NCBI RefSeq assembly: GCF_051860665.1
Contig: NZ_JBHYDM010000012.1
Span: forward strand, 62,001 to 126,000
Reading direction: 5' to 3'
Length of the DNA stretch: 64,000 nt
Origin: Falsiroseomonas sp051860665
Lineage (GTDB): Bacteria; Pseudomonadota; Alphaproteobacteria; Acetobacterales; Acetobacteraceae
Made by a program: the position numbers and the translations under genes. Shown one piece after another: positions 33,870 to 42,337 of this stretch. The notes under the pieces are model-generated. The model was not told the origin of the DNA, searched no databases, and saw nothing but the letters and a program-made list of their open reading frames with translations. Positions within the stretch are counted from its first letter, which is position 1. Each line of letters opens with the position of its first letter.

Positions 33870-34750
33870 CTCTTTCGCCACTTGCCCGGGCGTTTGCCGC
33901 CACCGGCCGCAGCGCCATTCCCTGGGCCGATGCGGAATGCGACCTGGCCCGGCCGCTGACCCTGCATGGCTATCGCCCCGCCAATCATCGCCCGGAAAAC
34001 CCGGTGGTGATCGTGCAGCACGGCATGATGCGGAACGGCGACGACTACCGGGATTTCTGGATCCCCGCGGCCGACAGGCACGGCCTGCTGATCGTCGCCC
34101 CCACCTACGGCAAGCAGGCCTGGCCGGAGGCCGAGCACTACAATAACGGCCTGGTGCTGGACGATCTCGGCCAGCCGCGACCGCGCGAAAGCTGGGGCTA
34201 CGCCATTCCGCAGCGCGTCTTCGCGGCCCTGCGCGCGGCCGGCGTCACGACGCGGGACAAGGCGCATTTGTTCGGCCATTCCGCCGGCGGCCAGTTCGGC
34301 CACCGCCTGATGTCGACGCAGCCGCATGACTGGCTGGAGGAAGCGACCATCGGCAATCCCGGCTGGTACACCCTGCCGACTCTGGAAAAGCCCTTTCCCG
34401 AAGGGATGGGCGGCATCGGGCTGGGGGACGCGGAGGTGGAGGCGCTGCTCGCCTTCCCCATGACCATCCTGGCCGGCGACCAGGATATCGAGACCGACGG
34501 CGCCTCCCTCCCCTCGCAGCCCGCGGCGCTGGCCCAGGGGCCGCATCGTTTTGCGCGCGCGCACACCTACCTGGCGGCCGGCCAGGCGGAGGCGGCGCGG
34601 CGCGGCGTGGCCTGCAACTGGAAGCTGGTGCCGGTGGCCGGCGTCGGCCATGACGGGCGGGCGATGTCCGCCGTCTGCGCCGCACTGTGGTTCGAGGGGC
34701 GGCTGATCTCGGCGGCGGAAGCCGGGGTCTCGTCGGAGAAGGTGGCCTGA
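33866..34750 (+). CDS. Alpha/beta hydrolase (PHB depolymerase/feruloyl esterase-like)
   Basis: 294 residues, no signal peptide. The core motifs are VVIVQHGMMRNGDDYRDFW (oxyanion region), AHLFGHSAGGQFGHRL with the nucleophile Ser at about 139, and VAGVGHDGRAM with the catalytic His near the end. These resemble the polyhydroxybutyrate depolymerase/esterase branch of alpha/beta hydrolases. Coupling to the family 5 receptor by ATGA suggests that it cleaves an imported ester or amide (inference). Confidence 0.82.
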   Translation: MTLSPLARAFAATGRSAIPWADAECDLARPLTLHGYRPANHRPENPVVIVQHGMMRNGDDYRDFWIPAADRHGLLIVAPTYGKQAWPEAEHYNNGLVLDDLGQPRPRESWGYAIPQRVFAALRAAGVTTRDKAHLFGHSAGGQFGHRLMSTQPHDWLEEATIGNPGWYTLPTLEKPFPEGMGGIGLGDAEVEALLAFPMTILAGDQDIETDGASLPSQPAALAQGPHRFARAHTYLAAGQAEAARRGVACNWKLVPVAGVGHDGRAMSAVCAALWFEGRLISAAEAGVSSEKVA

Positions 34751-34760
34751 TCCGGTCACG

Positions 34761-34800
34761 TTGACGTCCGGCGGCGCAGCTTGTCATATCATACGATGAC
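34761..34800 (+). promoter_or_regulatory. Candidate promoter and GntR-type operator
   Basis: TTGACG (34761-34766) and TCATAT (34784-34789) are spaced by 17 bases, a plausible sigma70 promoter for the regulator starting at 34825. Overlapping the -10 region is GTCATATCATACGATGAC (34783-34800), with GTCAT/ATGAC outer arms and a nested TCAT-ACG-ATGA repeat. It is AT-rich compared with its surroundings, as expected for an autoregulatory FadR/GntR site. Confidence 0.5.
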
Positions 34801-34824
34801 CTTGCCCCGCCGGACCCTTCACCC

Positions 34825-35565
34825 ATGATGCGCCGCGACATCGGCATGGCGCCGCTGCGCCCTGCCGCCAATCTTACCGGCGCGCTGGTGCATCGCCTGG
34901 CGGAGGAGATCCGCTCCGGCCGCCTCGCCCCCGGTGCCCGCCTGCCCACCGAGCAGGATCTGATGCGGGAGGCCGGCGTCAGCCGCACGGTGGTGCGGGA
35001 GGCGGTGGCGGCGCTGCGGGCGGAGGGGCTGGTGGTGACCCGTCAGGGCGTCGGCGCCTTCGTCACCGAACGCCCCGGCGAGGGCATCTTCCGGCTGACG
35101 CCGAGCGAGGCCGAGGGGCTGCAACAGGTCATCCAGGTGCTGGAGCTGCGCCTGGCGCTGGAGGTGGAGGCCGCCGGCCTCGCCGCCGAGCGCCGCAGCC
35201 CGGCCGCGCTGGCCCTGATCGATGAGGCCGAGGCCACCTTCGACGCCGCGGTGGCCGCCGGCGGCGATGCGGCGGAGGCGGATTTCGCCCTGCACCGCGC
35301 CATCTTCCTCGCCACGGGAAACCCCCATTTCCTGCGCTTCCTGGAAGTGCTCGGCCGCCACGCCATTCCGCGTCGCGCGCTCGGCCTGGTGGAGCGCAGC
35401 GAGGCGGAGCGGAAGCAGTACCTGGCGCAGGTGCGCGGCGAGCACCGCGCGGTGGCCGAGGCGATCGCCGCCAGCGACCCGGAAGCCGCCCGCGCCGCCA
35501 TGCGCCGGCACCTGGAGGCGGCGCGGGAGCGGTATCGGAAGCTGGCGGCGCAGGCGGCGGGGTAG
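34825..35565 (+). CDS. FadR-subfamily GntR transcriptional regulator
   Basis: 246 residues. The N-terminal winged helix has LAPGARLPTEQDLMREAGVSRTVVREAVAAL and GLVVTRQGVGAFV, the classical GntR DNA-binding pattern. The C-terminal FCD domain includes EADFALHRAIFLATGNPHF and a late EHRAVAEAI, which provide metal/carboxylate-binding residues. FCD regulators sense organic acids. A palindromic candidate site lies over its own promoter. Possible targets are the convergent Bug receptor or the upstream hydrolase genes. Confidence 0.93.
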   Translation: MMRRDIGMAPLRPAANLTGALVHRLAEEIRSGRLAPGARLPTEQDLMREAGVSRTVVREAVAALRAEGLVVTRQGVGAFVTERPGEGIFRLTPSEAEGLQQVIQVLELRLALEVEAAGLAAERRSPAALALIDEAEATFDAAVAAGGDAAEADFALHRAIFLATGNPHFLRFLEVLGRHAIPRRALGLVERSEAERKQYLAQVRGEHRAVAEAIAASDPEAARAAMRRHLEAARERYRKLAAQAAG

Positions 35566-35569
35566 CGCC

Positions 35570-36523
35570 TCACCGCCCCCAGGGCCGCTCCCGCCACAGC
35601 GCGCGATGCGTCGCATCCGCCTGCTGCAGGAAGGCGACATATTCGGCCGAGTTCAGATAGCGCAGCGGCTGGAAGGCGCGCTCGCTGCTGGCGCGGAAGG
35701 CCGGGTTGGCCAGCACCTTGTCGAGGGCCACGGAAATCCGCGCCACCACCTCGGCCGGGATGCCCTTCGGCCCACCCAGGCCGCGCAGCGACCCGCCGCG
35801 GATGTCGTAGCCGGCTTCCTTGAAGGTGGGCACATCGGGTGCCATCGGGTGGCGCGCATCCGACATCACGCCGAGCGTCCGCCAGGGCTGGCGCTGCGCG
35901 AAGGTCAGGCTCTCGCCGAGATTGGCGGTGGCCGCCGTGATCTCCCGCGTCATCAGCGCCTGCGCGCCGGGCGCCGTGCCGGCATAGGCCACCGGCTCGA
36001 ACCGCACCCCGGCCGCCTGTTCCAGCAGCATGACACTGATGCTGCCGGCGGAGCCCGGCCCCTGGTCGCCGACCGTGATCCGCCCGGGCTCGCGCCGCGC
36101 CGCCTCCACCAGCTCCGCGATGCTGCGGATCGGGCTCTCGGGATGCACGGCGATGGTCGCCGGGTCGTCCACCACGCCGGCGATGAAGGTGAAACTGTCC
36201 AGCGACCAGCGCGGGCGGCGCTCGATCGGGATGGTGACGATGCCGGGCGTATTGATGATGCCGAGCGTATAGCCATCCGGCCGCGCATCGGCGATGGCGT
36301 TCAGCCCGATCTCGCCGCCCGCCCCGCCCCGGTTCTGCACCACCACGGGCTGGCCCATCTCCGTCTCCAGGTACTGGGCCATGACGCGGGCGGAGATATC
36401 CGTGCCGCCGCCGGCGGCGAAGGGCACGATGACGGTCAGCGGCCGGTCGGGCCAGGCGGCGCGCGCCAGGCGCGGCATGGCCAGCAGGCTGGCGCCCAGG
36501 GCAAGGCGACGGGTGAGGATCAT
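35570..36523 (-). CDS. Bug/TctC-family solute receptor
   Basis: 317 residues; signal peptide about 1-22 (ILTRRLALGASLLAMPRLARA), then LTVIVPFAAGGGTDISARVM and VVVQNRGGAGGEIG. ATG 36523 has an AGGA site; an in-frame ATG at 36541 lacks one. It ends four bases from the convergent FadR-type regulator and is divergent from the NHL-repeat gene, so the 137-base gap upstream should hold two promoters. No TctA/B genes are linked. Confidence 0.92.
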   Translation of the reverse strand: MILTRRLALGASLLAMPRLARAAWPDRPLTVIVPFAAGGGTDISARVMAQYLETEMGQPVVVQNRGGAGGEIGLNAIADARPDGYTLGIINTPGIVTIPIERRPRWSLDSFTFIAGVVDDPATIAVHPESPIRSIAELVEAARREPGRITVGDQGPGSAGSISVMLLEQAAGVRFEPVAYAGTAPGAQALMTREITAATANLGESLTFAQRQPWRTLGVMSDARHPMAPDVPTFKEAGYDIRGGSLRGLGGPKGIPAEVVARISVALDKVLANPAFRASSERAFQPLRYLNSAEYVAFLQQADATHRALWRERPWGR

Positions 36524-36660
36524 GCGGCGGTCCTGTCTCATCGGGTCCAGCCGTGCGGGTCTTCCTCGCGCCGCCTCCCGCTCTGTGGCAGGTGTGCTGG
36601 GCGCCGTGGCCGCATACCACTTGCATTTCATTCTGCCCATCGCCGAAGGGACCCGCATCC

Positions 36661-37518
36661 ATGACCCAGGAAAAACTCGTCGTCGCCCTTGCCGGCACGA
36701 CCTATGACGTGGAGCGCCCCTGGGGCGTCCGCGGCACGCGTTTCGCGGGCGCCGTAGTCAGCGACGTGGCGGTGGACAGCCAGGGCAACGCCCATGTGCT
36801 GCTGCGCTACGAGCCCTATGCGCGGCAGGACGCGACGCCGGGCATCGTCGTCATCGCCCCCGATGGCGCGCTGCTGCGCGAGATGCCGCTGCCGGAGGTG
36901 AGCGACGGCCATGGCATCGCCATCGGTCCGCGCGACGAGATCCTGGTGACCGACCGCGACCGGCACGAGATCCGCGTCCTGGACGCCGCGGGCCGCACCC
37001 TGCTCTGCCTCGGCCGCCGCAACGGGCCGGGCGAGCCCTTCAGCCACCCGGCCGGCGCCGCCATCCACCCATCCGGCGACATCTTCGTGGCCGATGGCTA
37101 CGGCCATTCCCTGGTGCATCGCTTCAGTGCCGAGGGAAGGCCGCTGCTGCGCTGGGGCGAGCCGGGCGAAGGGCCCGGCCAGTTCACCACGCCGCACGAC
37201 CTCGCCTTCGGCCGCCAGGGCGAGGTCATCGTCTGCGACCGGGAGAACAACCGCATCCAGGCCTTCGACACCGAGGGCCGATTCCTCTGGCAGGCCGGCG
37301 ACCTCTACCACCCCATGGGCATCGCCGTGGATGCCGAGGGCCGCATCCTGGTGACGGACCAGATTCCGCGCCTGTCCCTCTTCTCGCCCGAGGGGCGCCT
37401 GATCGGCCGCTGCCGCCCGGTGCTGAATGGCGGGCATGGGCTGGCGCTGGGCGCGGGGGGATGCATCCTGCTGGCGGAAATCGCCGAGAACTGGGTGACG
37501 CGGCTGCAGCCGCGCTGA
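36661..37518 (+). CDS. NHL-repeat (six-bladed beta-propeller) protein
   Basis: 285 residues made of repeated beta-propeller blades. Examples are AVVSDVAVDSQGNAHVL, GHGIAIGPRDEILVTDRD, HPAGAAIHPSGDIFVADGYG, TPHDLAFGRQGEVIVCDREN and HPMGIAVDAEGRILVTDQ. This resembles the NHL/peptidyl-glycine lyase and SMP-30-like propellers. There is no signal peptide. It could be a lactonase-like enzyme or a binding scaffold. It is followed 13 bases later by MmgE/PrpD, so they probably form one operon. Confidence 0.85.
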   Translation: MTQEKLVVALAGTTYDVERPWGVRGTRFAGAVVSDVAVDSQGNAHVLLRYEPYARQDATPGIVVIAPDGALLREMPLPEVSDGHGIAIGPRDEILVTDRDRHEIRVLDAAGRTLLCLGRRNGPGEPFSHPAGAAIHPSGDIFVADGYGHSLVHRFSAEGRPLLRWGEPGEGPGQFTTPHDLAFGRQGEVIVCDRENNRIQAFDTEGRFLWQAGDLYHPMGIAVDAEGRILVTDQIPRLSLFSPEGRLIGRCRPVLNGGHGLALGAGGCILLAEIAENWVTRLQPR

Positions 37519-37531
37519 ATTGGGACCGCTC

Positions 37532-38881
37532 ATGGACAATCCGCTGATCCGCCTGGCCGCGCATGCCGCAAGCTGGCGCGACCGCCCCCTGACGGCGGAG
37601 GTCGAACACCATGCCCGCCGCGCCCTGGTCGACTGGTTCGCCGCCCTGCTGCCCGGCTGCGCCCAGCCGCCGGCGACTCTGCTGGCCGGCGTGCTGGCGG
37701 ACCAGCGCGGCACCGGCCGCGCGATCTGCTACGTGGACGGCCAGCCGGGCGCGCTGCGCCACGCGGCGCTGCTGAACGCGACGGCCAGCCACACCGTCGA
37801 ATTCGACGACATCTTTCGGGATGCCGGCTACCACCCGGCCTGCCCGACCATTCCCGCCGCACTGGCCGCGGCGCAGGCCAGGGGCGGCGACATGGACCTG
37901 CTGCTGCGCGCCATCACCGCGGGCTACGAGGTGGGCTGCCGCATCGGCGTCGCGGTGCAGCCGAGCCATTACCGCTACTGGCACACCACCGGCACTGTCG
38001 GCACCTTTGGCGCGGCCGCCGCGGTGGGCGTGGTGCTGGGCCTGGATGAGACGCGCATGGCGCATGCGCTGGCCACCGCCGCCACCATGGCCGGCGGCCT
38101 GCAACAGGCTTTTCGCGGCGAGGGCATGAGCAAGCCGCTGCATCCGGGCCATGCGGCGGAGGCCGGCGCGCTGGCGGCTCTCGCGGCCTCCGCCGGCGTC
38201 ACCGGCGCGCTGGACGTGCTGCACGGGCCGGTCGGATTCGCCGCGGCCACCAGCGAGGACAGCGGCAAATGGGACAAGGCGCTGGCGGGGCTGGACGAGA
38301 CCTTCGCCATCACCGCCATGACCTTCAAGAACCATGGCTGCTGCGGCCATATCTTTGCCGGGCTCGATGGTCTCGCCACCCTGCAGGCGGCCCATGGCTT
38401 CACGGCCGAGGATGTGGCGGCCATCCATCTCGGCGGCTACTCGGCGACCAAGGATGTCTGCGACCGGCCGGTGGTGGAGACAGAGCAGCAGGCGCGCTTC
38501 TCCGCGCAATACTGCCTGGCCGCGCTGCTGGTGCTCGGCGGCGTGCGGATCGCGGCCTTCACGCAGGAGAACCTGACCAATCCACGCATCCGCGCCGTGA
38601 TGCCGAAGGTCACCGTCAGCCTCGACCCGGCACTCGCCGCGGATTACCCCGCCCGCCGCGCCGCCAACCTGGAGGTGAGGCTGACGGATGGCCGCCTGCT
38701 GCGACACCACCAGCCGACCCGCAAGGGAGACCCCGACGCGCCGCTGAGCGAGGCGGAGCTGGATGCGAAGTTCCAGGAGCTAGCCCAGCCCATGGTGGGC
38801 CCCGACGCGGCTTCGGCGCTGCTGGCGCAGCTGCGGCAGGGCCGGGCGCTGCCGGGGACGGTGCCGCTCCTAGTGAATTAA
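37532..38881 (+). CDS. MmgE/PrpD-family protein
   Basis: 449 residues of the MmgE/PrpD family, which includes 2-methylcitrate dehydratase and cis-aconitate decarboxylase. Conserved stretches are ATASHTVEFDDIF, GYEVGCRIGVA, HTTGTVGTFGAAAA and KPLHPGHAAEAGALAAL. ATG 37532 is preferred over a TTG four codons upstream because GGGA is correctly placed for it. Likely reaction is dehydration or decarboxylation of a tricarboxylate-like substrate, which would fit the downstream Bug receptor. Exact substrate unknown. Confidence 0.9.
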   Translation: MDNPLIRLAAHAASWRDRPLTAEVEHHARRALVDWFAALLPGCAQPPATLLAGVLADQRGTGRAICYVDGQPGALRHAALLNATASHTVEFDDIFRDAGYHPACPTIPAALAAAQARGGDMDLLLRAITAGYEVGCRIGVAVQPSHYRYWHTTGTVGTFGAAAAVGVVLGLDETRMAHALATAATMAGGLQQAFRGEGMSKPLHPGHAAEAGALAALAASAGVTGALDVLHGPVGFAAATSEDSGKWDKALAGLDETFAITAMTFKNHGCCGHIFAGLDGLATLQAAHGFTAEDVAAIHLGGYSATKDVCDRPVVETEQQARFSAQYCLAALLVLGGVRIAAFTQENLTNPRIRAVMPKVTVSLDPALAADYPARRAANLEVRLTDGRLLRHHQPTRKGDPDAPLSEAELDAKFQELAQPMVGPDAASALLAQLRQGRALPGTVPLLVN

Positions 38882-38911
38882 ACACGAAATACAATCGTGA
38901 ATTGTGAGATG

Positions 38912-38967
38912 TTGCAATCCGCAATTCCACCACGTATTTACCGCCAGCCGGCGTGGGTTGCCGGCTG
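38912..38967 (+). promoter_or_regulatory. Candidate promoter and 5'-UTR hairpin before a Bug receptor gene
   Basis: TTGCAA (38912-38917) and TATTTA (38935-38940) are 17 bases apart in an unusually AT-rich patch. Just after the expected start of transcription, CAGCCGGC (38945-38952), loop GTGGGTT, GCCGGCTG (38960-38967) form a perfect 8-bp stem. The 3' arm runs into GGGGAT, the only ribosome-site candidate for ATG 38979. Upstream, ACAAT-CGTGA-ATTGT (38891-38905) is a perfect inverted repeat suited to a LysR- or GntR-type operator. Confidence 0.5.
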
Positions 38968-38978
38968 GGGATCCCGTC

Positions 38979-39944
38979 ATGCCGCAGATCGCGCGCCGTC
39001 CGCTTCTCGCACTCGCCGCCGGCCTGCTCGCCGCGCCCCGCCTCGCCCGCGCCAGCGCCTGGCCGGACCGGCCGATCCGGCTGATCGTCCCGGTCGCGCC
39101 CGGCGGCAGCCAGGACATCGTCGCCCGCCATTCCGCCCGCGCCCTGACCGAAATCCTTGGCCAGCCGGTGCAGGTGGAGAACCTGGCCGGTGGCGGGTCC
39201 AATATCGGCTATGCGGCGGCGGCACGCGCGGCGGCGGATGGCAACACCTTGCTGGCCGGCGCCGATACCCTGTCCATCACCGGCGCGCTGACGCCGCGGC
39301 TGGGCTTCGATCCACTGGATTTCGCGGCCATCCACCGCACGGTGCGCGTGCCGCAGATCCTGGTGGTGCGGGCGGATGACCCGGCGCCGGATTTCGCCAC
39401 CTGGTTCGCCGCCAGCCGGCGCCGGCCGCCCGCCATCGGCACGCCGGGCCACGGCCAGCTGGCGCATCTGCTGGTGGAGCAGCTGTCACGGGCCTCCGGC
39501 GGCGCCTGGACCCATGTGCCCTATCGCGGCGGCGCGCTGGCGGTGAACGACCTGATGGCCGGCCAGTTGCAGGGCGTGATGATCAATATCGGCGCGGTGA
39601 CGGACCATGTGCGCGGCGGCCGCCTGAAGGCCCTGATGGTCAGCCCCGAGGCCCGCGCCGCCGCCCTGCCCGATGTGCCCACGCTGCGCGAACTGGGCTT
39701 TCCCGAGTTGACCGCCGTGGGCTGGCACGGGCTGCTCGCCCCCGCGGGCACGGATCCCGCGATCATCGCCCGGCTGAATGCCGCAAGCCGGGAGGCGGTG
39801 AAGCGGCCGGACCTGGCCGCCCGCCTGGCCGCCCTCGGCGTCGAGCCGACGGATGAGGCGCCGGAGGTGCTGCAGGCCGCGATCCGGGAGGATGCGGCGC
39901 GCTACGCCGAGATCATCCGCCGCTTCAACATCAGCGCCGCCTGA
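38979..39944 (+). CDS. Bug/TctC-family solute receptor
   Basis: 321 residues; signal peptide about 1-24 (RRPLLALAAGLLAAPRLARA), then IRLIVPVAPGGSQDIVARH and VEVENLAGG-like segment QVENLAGGGSNIGYA. The loop is PVAPGGSQD instead of the more usual PFAAGGxxD, so ligand contacts may differ. It has its own candidate promoter and operator upstream and faces the convergent PhnD-like gene with three bases between stops. It probably serves the preceding MmgE/PrpD step. Confidence 0.9.
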   Translation: MPQIARRPLLALAAGLLAAPRLARASAWPDRPIRLIVPVAPGGSQDIVARHSARALTEILGQPVQVENLAGGGSNIGYAAAARAAADGNTLLAGADTLSITGALTPRLGFDPLDFAAIHRTVRVPQILVVRADDPAPDFATWFAASRRRPPAIGTPGHGQLAHLLVEQLSRASGGAWTHVPYRGGALAVNDLMAGQLQGVMINIGAVTDHVRGGRLKALMVSPEARAAALPDVPTLRELGFPELTAVGWHGLLAPAGTDPAIIARLNAASREAVKRPDLAARLAALGVEPTDEAPEVLQAAIREDAARYAEIIRRFNISAA

Positions 39945-39947
39945 GCC

Positions 39948-40763
39948 TCACCCCGGGATGGGATAGCCCGCGGCCACCGCCGCCCGGTCCCATTCCAGCG
40001 TCCTGGCAAAATCCGCCTGCGTCACCGGCGCGAAGCCGGCGAGGCGCAACGCCGCCGCGTGTTCCGCGAACCAGGGGCGCGTGGCCGCGGTGGCGAAAGC
40101 CTGCCGCAGCCGCGCCACGGCCTCGGCCGGCAGGGCGGGGGCGGCGACGAAGGCCGGCATGGGCGCCAGCGCCGTGCTCTCCAGCACCCGGATGCCGGCG
40201 GTCATCTCCGGCCGGTAGCGCGCGATCAGCGCGTGCCAATAGGCATCGAGCGGTCCCACCTCAATCCGCCCCGCCAGCACCGCATCCAGCACGGCGCGCG
40301 CCGTAACCAGCTCGCCGACACTTTCGCGATACAGCGGCGCGCCATCCGCCCGGCGATGCGGCAGCAGGTGGTGGCGCAGCGCGTTGAAGCCGGAATGGGA
40401 ATGCGCCACGGTCCAGCCGATGCGGTGCCCGAAGGTATCGGCCAGGCAGGTGAAGGGGCTGTCGGCCCGCACGATCAGGTCGGAGCGATAGGCGGCGCGG
40501 CCCTGCGCCCAGTCCAGCGCCGGGATGGGGGCCGCGATCGGCACCACATCGGCGATCCGCAGCGCGATCGGATAGCCGCACATCTGCACCAGGCCGAGGT
40601 CCGGGCGGCGCCACAGCACCTCCAGCGGCTGCGGCGCGGGATAGGGCTCGTAGTCCAGCGGCACCTCGGCTTCCGCCGCCACATGGGCGATCAGCGCCTG
40701 CCAGGCGGCCTCGGCCTCCGGCGCCACGGCATACATGCGGGCATTGGCGATGAAGCGCGTCAT
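39948..40763 (-). CDS. PhnD-like (phosphate/phosphonate-type) solute-binding domain protein without signal peptide
   Basis: 271 residues of the PhnD/periplasmic-binding type 2 fold. Segments RRPDLGLVQMCGYPIALR, AYRSDLIVRADSPFTCLAD and GHRIGWTVAHSHSGFNALRHHLLP resemble phosphonate/phosphite receptors. Unlike those, it starts directly in the fold (MTRFIANARMYAV) with no secretion signal, so it may act in the cytosol as a sensor or enzyme-like protein. It is the last gene of a three-gene unit, its ATG overlapping the DUF1289 stop (ATGA). Confidence 0.75.
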   Translation of the reverse strand: MTRFIANARMYAVAPEAEAAWQALIAHVAAEAEVPLDYEPYPAPQPLEVLWRRPDLGLVQMCGYPIALRIADVVPIAAPIPALDWAQGRAAYRSDLIVRADSPFTCLADTFGHRIGWTVAHSHSGFNALRHHLLPHRRADGAPLYRESVGELVTARAVLDAVLAGRIEVGPLDAYWHALIARYRPEMTAGIRVLESTALAPMPAFVAAPALPAEAVARLRQAFATAATRPWFAEHAAALRLAGFAPVTQADFARTLEWDRAAVAAGYPIPG

Positions 40764-40933
40764 GCCTTGTCCAGCAGCTTGAGGCGCACCGGCAGCTGCT
40801 GCATCAGGGCGCGGCGGGCGGCAGGGGAAAGCTGCGTCCAGACGGCGATCTCGAGCGTCGTGCGGCCGCAGCCGCGGCACAGGCCGGTGGCCGTGTCGAT
40901 CTCGCAGACCTTGTTGCAGGGGCTCTCGATCAT
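40760..40933 (-). CDS. DUF1289-family small Cys-rich protein
   Basis: 57 residues. It has the full DUF1289 pattern: SPCNKVCEIDTATGLCRGCGRT, with four Cys arranged C-x3-C-x8-C-x2-C, then the conserved IAVWTQLSPAARRALM. The Cys set suggests a small zinc or iron-sulfur site; function in the family is unknown. It is embedded between a flavoprotein and a PhnD-like gene, with four-base overlaps on both sides, an unusually tight context for this normally stand-alone gene. Confidence 0.88.
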   Translation of the reverse strand: MIESPCNKVCEIDTATGLCRGCGRTTLEIAVWTQLSPAARRALMQQLPVRLKLLDKA

Positions 40934-42234
40934 CCGCGCGCCGCCGCGCGGCCGGCGCGCAGGCCGAGCGCGAAGGACTGCGCCAGCCCATTGCCCGGCA
41001 CATAGCCGGCCGCACCCCGGCCCGAAATGCCGCAGGCCACGCCGCCGGCGGCAAAAAGGTTTGGAATCGCGCTGCCATCGGCGCGCAGCACCCGCGCATC
41101 CGCATCCACCCGCACGCCGCCCTGGGTATGCGCCAGGGCACCGGTGACCTCGGCCGCGTAGAAGGGGGCGACCAGCGGGTCCCAGCGGCGCCGGCCGAAG
41201 CCATCCGGCCCCGCCAGGCTTGCGGCCAGCGCCACCTCCGGCAGGCCGAAGCGCGCGGCAAGTTCGGCAAGATCGGCGCAGCGCGCGACAGCGCCGAGTT
41301 CCACCGCGCGCCGGAAGGGGCCGCCCGCCAGCGCCGCCTGCTGCGCCGCCTCCCCCCAGATCTCCACCGCCCTTCCCTCGGACTGTGCCAGCAGATGCGC
41401 CGTGAGTTCGGAGGGGCCGATATCCTCCGCCACGAAACGCTGCCCCAGCCGGTTCACCAGCACGGCCCCCAGCGCGGGCAGCGCGGCGCCGAAGCGCGGC
41501 CGCACGCCCGCGATCACATGCGGCGAGACATGCGGCTGGCCCTGATAGGCATCCATGCAGAGCAGCTCCGCCCCCAGCGCCGCCGCCCAGCCGATGCCGG
41601 CGCCATCGGCATGGCTGCCGCCGACATGCACCGCGCGCGCCGCTTCGGGGCAATGGCGCGCCACCAGCTCCGGCGCCCCGCCGAAGCCGCCGGTGGCCAG
41701 CACGATGGCGCCGGCGCCGATCTCGCCCGCGCTGGTCGAAACGCCCGCCGCCCGCAGCCCCGTCACCACCACGCCGTCACGAACAAGAATGCGGGGCTGG
41801 CGTGCGACGGCCTGACGCAGCAGCGCCTGCAATTCCGCGCCGCTCTCGGCCGGCGTCGCATGCAGCCGCGTCGCCGAATGGCCGGGCCAGCGCGACGCCG
41901 TGTGCAGATGGATCGGCAGCCCCGCCACATCGGCCAGGAAATCCACCGCCTCCGCCGCGCCCTGAGTCACCGCGGCCAGCAGCACCGCATCCACCGCCGA
42001 GCCGCTTTTCGCCCGTACATCGGCGGCGAATTGTTGCGGCGAATCCTGCTCCCCCGCTTCCGCCTGCCAGCGCGTGCCCGCCGCCGAGATCAACCCGCCG
42101 GAGACGGAGAGTGTGGTCGGCGCCGCCAGATCGCGTTCCAGCAGCGCCACGCGCGCGCCCTGATTCGCCGCCGCCAGCGCCGCCACCATGCCGGCCGCCC
42201 CGGCGCCGGCCACCACCACATCGAAGCTTTGCAT
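40930..42234 (-). CDS. FAD-dependent oxidoreductase (fumarate reductase/tricarballylate dehydrogenase-like)
   Basis: 434-residue FAD_binding_2-type flavoprotein. The dinucleotide motif is VVVAGAGAAGMVAAL at 6-20, ALVLATGGFGG-like IVLATGGFGG mid-protein, and the C-terminal FAD cap is LFAAGGVACGISGRGAAGYVPG. The active-site region QGGVRVDADARVL matches the soluble fumarate reductase/3-ketosteroid dehydrogenase/tricarballylate dehydrogenase branch. There is no heme or secretion domain. ATG 42234 begins at the FAD strand. It is first in the operon and divergent from the Bug receptor at 42338, an arrangement also seen for tricarballylate use. Confidence 0.86.
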   Translation of the reverse strand: MQSFDVVVAGAGAAGMVAALAAANQGARVALLERDLAAPTTLSVSGGLISAAGTRWQAEAGEQDSPQQFAADVRAKSGSAVDAVLLAAVTQGAAEAVDFLADVAGLPIHLHTASRWPGHSATRLHATPAESGAELQALLRQAVARQPRILVRDGVVVTGLRAAGVSTSAGEIGAGAIVLATGGFGGAPELVARHCPEAARAVHVGGSHADGAGIGWAAALGAELLCMDAYQGQPHVSPHVIAGVRPRFGAALPALGAVLVNRLGQRFVAEDIGPSELTAHLLAQSEGRAVEIWGEAAQQAALAGGPFRRAVELGAVARCADLAELAARFGLPEVALAASLAGPDGFGRRRWDPLVAPFYAAEVTGALAHTQGGVRVDADARVLRADGSAIPNLFAAGGVACGISGRGAAGYVPGNGLAQSFALGLRAGRAAARG

Positions 42235-42337
42235 GCCATCGGTATGGCGCGCAGGGCGCCGCCTGCCAATCCGCGGCTTGACAGGAGGGTCCACTCGGCT
42301 TGTCGTTGTATCCCAGTGGTCACAAAAGGTGCTCTCG

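Noticed and set aside
42278..42311. Sigma70 promoter with perfect TTGACA before the receptor at 42338
   Set aside because: The best -10-like hexamer (TTGTAT, 42306-42311) is 22 bases away, too far for a standard promoter.
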